Source of the DNA: Acanthaster planci
Lineage: Eukaryota > Echinodermata > Asteroidea > Valvatida > Acanthasteridae
Direction of reading: 5' to 3'
Assembly (NCBI RefSeq): GCF_001949145.1
Contig: NW_019091405.1
Coordinates: 775,326 to 787,803, forward strand
Length of the DNA: 12,478 bases
The position numbers were made by a program, and so were the translations under genes. Positions 8,225-12,478 of this stretch are shown in pieces. The notes below the pieces were generated by a model, which searched no databases, had not been told where the DNA came from, and saw only the letters and a program-made list of their open reading frames with translations. Positions within the stretch are counted from its first letter, which is position 1. Each line of letters begins with the position of its first letter.

Positions 8225-8280
8225 AGTGACTCGGGCGCTTTTGGCGCTGCATGTATTTTTTTTAATTTGCCCGAGTCACT
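8225..8280. repeat. 12-base perfect inverted repeat (hairpin)
   Basis: AGTGACTCGGGC (8225-8236) is the exact reverse complement of GCCCGAGTCACT (8269-8280), separated by 32 bases that include a T-run. The GC-rich stem would be stable in DNA or RNA. No flanking gene explains it. It could be an inverted-repeat remnant of a small transposon or a structured transcript element. Confidence 0.75.
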
Positions 8281-9417
8281 CATCAATAACCCCAGTGATT
8301 TCGTATTCACGGCGCCAGCCTGCATGTGTCCTTCGCTCTTTCTCATTGGTTGGATGTCATGGTGGATTATCTTGCTTTTACCGCTGCTGATTAAAAGTTA
8401 ATGTTATTTCCATGAAAAGGGTCTGTGTATCGGCAAGGTGAGAGCCAGTAGCAAATTTACAGGGGCCAAACTTGTTTTTTTTTTCGAGGGGAGGGACAGG
8501 CATTTTGGAATTTTTTTCCATGTGACCTTTTATGGCATTTCTTGGAGCTGAGGCTACACTTTTGGGCTGTTTACCGCCTTGCAGGAGGAAAAACTTAAAT
8601 GTAGCACAAATATCACATAATATATTTTTCATATCTCATTGTAACTTTTTATAGTAATTTTTTTTTGGGGGGGGGAGCATGGCCTCGTTTGCCCTTTTGG
8701 ACATACCTTTGTGTACCTTTTGAAATTGTTCCAAACAATCCGTGATCTGCTAATCACAGTCATGAAGCTGTTTCTCCAAACTGTGCGAACACGCCATGCA
8801 ATTTAAACATGATCGCAAAATACAATGCACTCTTCTTTTTTTTTAAAATCTCCCCAATACAAAGAAACGCAACTTTCGTTCAAACCACCTTGACCAACAG
8901 AATGCAAAAATATTTACATATTTCCCCCTAAGAATTGGATGTGGATGCTTCGTTTTGGGACAGCACCTAGCTCCAAATGTGCCGCTCCGCACTGGACACT
9001 GAGCTGGACATTTCCGAAACGTCTTTTCATTTAACTAGGCAAAGATGGCTTATTTTGTTACCTCTTCCAACTGACAAAAAGACAGGTAAAGAACAAACAG
9101 GGGGAAAGTGACGCGTTCAGTTGGATTTAACGTAAATATAAGAAACTGAGGAGCTGTCTACTAACAGTATATAAAATGTGCCGGGATGACCTTTTGGATG
9201 AACAGTTTCATCACATTCAATGTAAGTTAACGCAAGAGCCTCAGCAATTAACCCAATGTTTGGCAGTTGTTCCCTTTTTCAAGTCCAAGTTGCTTCCCCA
9301 GTGAGGTAAAGACAAAAAGTCAGAGGAATTTTGTTTTCTACTTGGGGAACAAAAATGCAATCCCACCCTCGGGTTAGTGTCATAACTTGCTCTACTGTCC
9401 ATCGCGTCAACGAAAGC
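8281..9417. other. long non-coding stretch, homopolymer-rich
   Basis: The stretch contains T-runs (near 8478, 8658, 8836) and a T-run joined to a G-run at about 8658-8677. The latter shares TTTTTGGGGGGGGGGAGC with the reverse complement of 107-125 inside the hAT-like end; low complexity makes homology uncertain. The minus-strand frame at 8632-8378 shows no family signal. No gene is called. Confidence 0.4.
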
Positions 9418-9425
9418 TATAAAAG
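9418..9425 (+). promoter_or_regulatory. TATA-box-like TATAAAAG
   Basis: An exact TATAAAAG is followed about 33-35 bases later by CTCAGAG, an initiator-like sequence, and 58 bases later by the CRE octamer at 9476. Downstream plus-strand frames (9600-9818) have no recognised content, so a real promoter is unproven. Confidence 0.2.
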
Positions 9426-9475
9426 TTTATGGCGTTAATTAACGGGACCCCTCAGAGTGCATGGTCTCATTGAAT

Positions 9476-9483
9476 TGACGTCA
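9476..9483. promoter_or_regulatory. CRE-like octamer TGACGTCA, copy 4
   Basis: Exact CREB/ATF palindrome. It lies just inside the putative intron of the minus-strand exon candidate ending at 9493, and close to the TATA-like box at 9418. Its position near a possible gene start makes it the most promoter-like of the four copies. Confidence 0.35.
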
Positions 9484-9492
9484 GTCACTTAC

Positions 9493-9611
9493 CTCCCGAT
9501 ACTGTCAGGACGTTGACAACCGCAGAATACAGAGAATGCCGACAACTCAGAACTCCCTCTCGCAAGTGGGGAGGCTCGTTTTTTCCCGGACATTAATAGA
9601 TGCTGCGGCAT
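9493..9611 (-). CDS. candidate first coding exon of an unknown minus-strand gene
   Basis: From an ATG at 9611 (G at -3) an open frame of 39 codons plus 2 bases reaches a consensus donor, GGGAG|GTAAGT, with the intron starting at 9492. An in-frame TGA lies 30 to 50 bases upstream of the ATG. A second in-frame ATG at 9593 would give a product starting MSGKKRASPLARGSSEL, the sort of basic, Ser-rich N-terminus common in nuclear proteins. The segment is more GC-rich than its flanks. No continuation exon was found. One acceptor I tried, near 8598, gives an immediate stop in the required phase. The call rests on frame plus donor only. Confidence 0.25.
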
Positions 9612-10355
9612 TGCAGTTGTCGTCACAAAATCAACTGTTCAAATTTCACGACAGCATACAGAACTTTTCTTACAAGAAGCTCGTCTCCTTTTTTTAAGAA
9701 CCGGCCTGGAATGTGCAGTACTTTGCGAGACTACCGCCCGATGAGAGTTATAACGCTGTGGAATAGGTTCAGTGAAAAGGTTAATCGATTATGTGACGTA
9801 TTGGCTTTGCTCGTTTAGAAATATACTTAGCCGTGTGCTCAATGGCTGGACAAGACGTACACAGGCCTCTCGTAACTGTTATGCTGTGGCAATTATGCCA
9901 ATAACCGCGGCGATCTGTCAGGGAAGCATGCTCAACCGTATTTTACCCGTGTTGATCGATTTTTGTCTCTGGCAACAAAGGGTACGACGACTGTATGGAG
10001 ACACACTCCAGTGGAATTACCGAATCATGACATATATAGTTTTAATTAATTGATTAATGGCGGGCTTTGTAAAGGAAATAGCTCATTATCATATCAATAT
10101 AGAGTGCGTTTTCACTTTATTAAAATTTTATATTAAAAAAAGAAGAAAAGAAAAACAGTGGTCCTGCCACCCCGACCCAAACGGACGGTCTCATCTGTAC
10201 CTTGTAGATAGATCATAGTTCCCCCCTTAATTGTAGATGGGTTTACAGGATCCAACAAAATATCGTTTCATTGAAAATAAAAGATGGGGGGAAAATGGAT
10301 TATTCCTCCCATACACTCTTATCATGTGTGATGCAGTCTATCTGCTCTATTGGAG
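9612..10355. other. non-coding stretch between two candidate gene starts
   Basis: Plus-strand frames at 9600-9818 and 9772-10053 overlap here. The second begins with GTG and neither has family features. The interval could be a shared divergent promoter region if both first-exon candidates are real. A T/A-rich patch with A-run lies at 10120-10160. Confidence 0.35.
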
Positions 10356-10362
10356 TATAAAT
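10356..10362 (+). promoter_or_regulatory. TATA-box-like TATAAAT
   Basis: TATAAAT in the context GGAGTATAAATGCATCC lies 118 bases before the candidate start codon at 10474, leaving an 80-90 base untranslated leader if transcription starts about 30 bases downstream. The leader includes AGAGCGCCCTCTG. Confidence 0.25.
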
Positions 10363-10473
10363 GCATCCAGATCCACATTATATACATGCCCTAGTTTGCA
10401 AACAAGTGCAGCACAAGTGCACGATCTTGTGAGAGCGCCCTCTGTAAACAGCTCTGTAATCAGTCTGTAAGAC

Positions 10474-10498
10474 ATGGCGGCATCCATGACCGTACAAT
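10474..10498 (+). CDS. candidate first coding exon of an unknown plus-strand gene
   Basis: The start GACATGGCGGC has good context (G at -3, G at +4) and begins MAASMTVQ, an N-terminus style common in animal genes. A donor-like ACAAT|GTGAGC follows 25 bases in; otherwise the frame stops at a TAG at 10522. A better donor, TAG|GTAAGC, with the exon edge at 10545, would make this a non-coding leader with a short upstream ORF. All continuation exons would lie beyond the window or be unrecognised. Evidence is limited to a TATA box, start context and donors. Confidence 0.2.
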
Positions 10499-10551
10499 GT
10501 GAGCCGGGTAGTTTTCAGCTTTAGAGTTCATATTTGTTGGAGTAGGTAAGC

Positions 10552-11408
10552 TAACATCTAGAATAAGGAACTGAAGTTCTATTATGTCATGTTGTATTAG
10601 GACTGATTTAGAGGTGACATTTCACGCAGCTCGCAAAACGTGTCACGGTCAGGCTAGGCGTGTATATACGGTGATGTACATGCATGGTGTACATGGTGTA
10701 CGTACCTATTGTTAGTCCAGTAAGTTAGTGTATTTAGCCTTTATGATACGTGTACGTTTAAACGTTTCCGTAACGTTTTTGACCATGCGTACACCTTGTT
10801 GTAAGTAGGCCTGCATGTACATAAAACCTACCTTGTATTGTAACCCAGTGGCGCTCTGGTGTTAATAAACCCCTTGGTTTGGTGTTCATTTATAACATGA
10901 TACCCTAGGCCCTACAAAATGTTTTTCTTGTTCCTTGGCTGAGTGTTGCTTCAATAGGAACTGATCAGTGACTATTTATCAAGATCAAGCAAACTGGCAA
11001 ACATGGCCAAATGATGTTGGCTATCTTGTCCACCTCACACACTGTCAAACAAATGCAATGCCCCAGTCTTAGTCAGGACACTACTTACAAGTTACTTGTC
11101 ATGCACATAGCTAGGGCCTAATTACTGACACCAATTTGTTTAACGTACATCTTCTTTTTTAAGAGTGTATTTTGCCTTTGTCCATGTCATCCGGTCACAG
11201 ATTTTTCTAAACCGTTGGCGTTGCCATGATTGAACTGTCCATATGAATTGCTCAATTCCCATTTGGATGGCACTAGCATTTAGTCACACTGGATGATGAT
11301 GCCTTACAGTGATGTCCAGTCAACAAACTCAGATTCTTAGTGTGAGTGCGCCGTGGGACTGTGGGGTCTGGTTTCTGTCCCACTCCCGTTGCACTGTCAG
11401 GACTATAG
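10552..11408. other. long non-coding stretch, intron-like or intergenic
   Basis: Stops occur in all frames. The 9-base unit ATGGTGTAC is exactly duplicated in tandem at 10684-10701 within a GTAC-rich patch. CAGTGGCG at 10846 resembles a hAT terminus but has no partner. AATAAA at 10864-10869 is followed by a GT-rich stretch. No gene is supported. Confidence 0.45.
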
Positions 11409-11483
11409 GCCTACTTGTAGGCATGCCTGAATTCCATCTCACGAATGTGAATTTATAATGGAAATGTAAGCCTACATGTAGGC
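11409..11483. repeat. two copies of a GCCTAC-N2-GTAGGC palindrome
   Basis: GCCTACTTGTAGGC (11409-11422) and GCCTACATGTAGGC (11470-11483) differ at one central base and lie 61 bases apart. Each is followed by CAT (GGCATGCCTG and GGCATACATG), so the similarity extends slightly beyond the palindrome. A TAGGCCTA palindrome overlaps the first copy. This resembles simple palindromic sequence common in some marine animal genomes rather than a specific site. Confidence 0.6.
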
Positions 11484-12442
11484 ATACATGTACCACCAAC
11501 CAAACAGTCTTCACAATAAAATGTGTAAGTCTCCAAAATTAACACTGCCCATGATCCGTTGCCTTCCCGGCTCAACAGCACGAGCAAAATTTGAGCTGCA
11601 TCCCTCTCAAATATCCACTGCCTTCTTTTTTTTTAATTGTCAGGATAACTCGATATTTTGCCACTTTGGCTTATTTTTCCTTCAAAAGACTGCATGTAAA
11701 ATTGTTACATCTCCTTCGTGATGGGGTCATTGCATGGGGGAATGGTTGAGTCCCAAAGTGCAGAATTCCGTCAGGACATGAGAACATGGGTTGGAGATTG
11801 CGTGTGCCCAGTGGAACGGTCCTGCGGTAACATTCGCAATTGGGAAAAAAGATTTTTGGCATTCATTACCTAGACCCTGTGTCTGAAGGATGGCAGCTGG
11901 AGTGTAGCATTTTGTGATTTACTCCTCATGAAGGTTAACTTTTCTCCCTTTTTTTTCATGTTCACCATGGCATAGCTTACCAATGATTTTGGAGTATATC
12001 TGGACACCGTTAATTTTATTTTGTTAAAGTTAACGTCTGTACTTGCAAGTGTTTTATTCATTGTCGGGTTTGCGTGATAGAGGGATTTATCATCGCAATG
12101 TTTCCACGCATAAGTATTCCATCATATCAGAAACAATTTAAAAACCTAACCTTTAATTGAAGAGATATGGAGTGAGGTCTTCAAGTATCATGGAAAAGGT
12201 TGGACGACAGGACTAAAGCAATTAAGCTTGACCTTGGTATTGCAGCCTATAGCCCAGTAATACACACACCGACATGTACATGTACTCTGCATGAAGTCGG
12301 CACGTATTGATTTTCACTTTTGTATCTCAGTTAAAAGCAAAATTGCCAACATCACATTAACAAATTTTGCCACATTTCCATCTTAGGTTTAGCTACAATT
12401 CTTATTCAAAATTAGGCCTATCATAAAAGCAAAGTGGTTTAC
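11484..12442. other. long non-coding stretch to the right side of the window
   Basis: Only short frames without family signal are present (11488-11721, 11862-11671, 12061-11870). The self-complementary motif ACATGTACATGT is at 12272-12283 and TAGGCCTA at 12413-12420. At the extreme edge the minus strand reads ATG (12471) through CGTAG|GTAAAC (exon edge 12443), a very weak exon candidate. Confidence 0.4.
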
Positions 12443-12478
12443 CTACGCTCGTAGGCTCCGTTTTTGGACATTGGCTAA

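Noticed and set aside
10237-10470. 77-codon plus-strand ORF
   Set aside because: It overlaps the TATA-like box and leader candidate, has no recognisable content, and looks like a chance frame.
10846-10853. CAGTGGCG suggesting a hAT left terminus
   Set aside because: No facing CGCCACTG lies to its right within the window, and the bases that follow do not match the other termini.
12443-12478. Minus-strand ATG-to-donor frame at the window edge (MSKNGAYER then GTAAAC)
   Set aside because: Only about nine codons with a sub-optimal donor and a nearby palindrome CTACG-CT-CGTAG; too little to support an exon.
1-12478. CRISPR arrays, operons, phage or plasmid modules
   Set aside because: No regularly spaced repeats, ribosome-binding sites or tightly packed genes; the gene structure and repeats are eukaryotic.

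Overview
This looks like AT-rich, gene-poor nuclear DNA from a marine invertebrate, most likely a deuterostome such as an echinoderm. The case for a eukaryote is direct: one clear gene with a textbook GT-AG intron, worn transposon ends, reverse-transcriptase fossils and long homopolymer runs. The echinoderm-like placement is inference. It rests on three copies of the palindrome TAGGCCTA (5976, 11406, 12413), ACATGTACATGT-type motifs (12272) and hAT-like CAGTGGCG termini, which I associate with such genomes. One undetermined base (N) lies at 1735.

Layout. Positions 1-179 are the end of a hAT-like DNA transposon with G/C homopolymer runs. Positions 180-1376 have no firm gene, only an unexplained 102-codon minus-strand ORF at 562-870. 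Positions 1377-1734 hold two C-terminal reverse-transcriptase fragments of a LINE-type element in opposite orientation; a third related fragment lies at 5884-5960. Positions 2327-3761 (minus strand) carry the only confident protein gene: two coding exons, one 370-base intron and 354 residues, in a family I do not recognise.

Positions 3800-9400 are otherwise non-coding, with scattered inverted repeats, a tiny pair of hAT-like termini (6483-6525) and a possible polyadenylation signal (7863). Around 9.4-10.5 kb are two weak first-exon candidates pointing away from each other: minus strand 9493-9611, ending at a GTAAGT donor, and plus strand 10474-10498, behind a TATA-like box at 10356. From 10.55 kb to the end the sequence resembles intron or intergenic DNA.

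There is no operon-like organisation and no recognisable defence, CRISPR or secondary-metabolism system. The observations most worth a second look are the uncharacterised gene, four exact copies of the cAMP-response octamer TGACGTCA (2115, 5166, 6426, 9476), and the inverted LINE-end pair. I found no evidence of a new multi-gene system.
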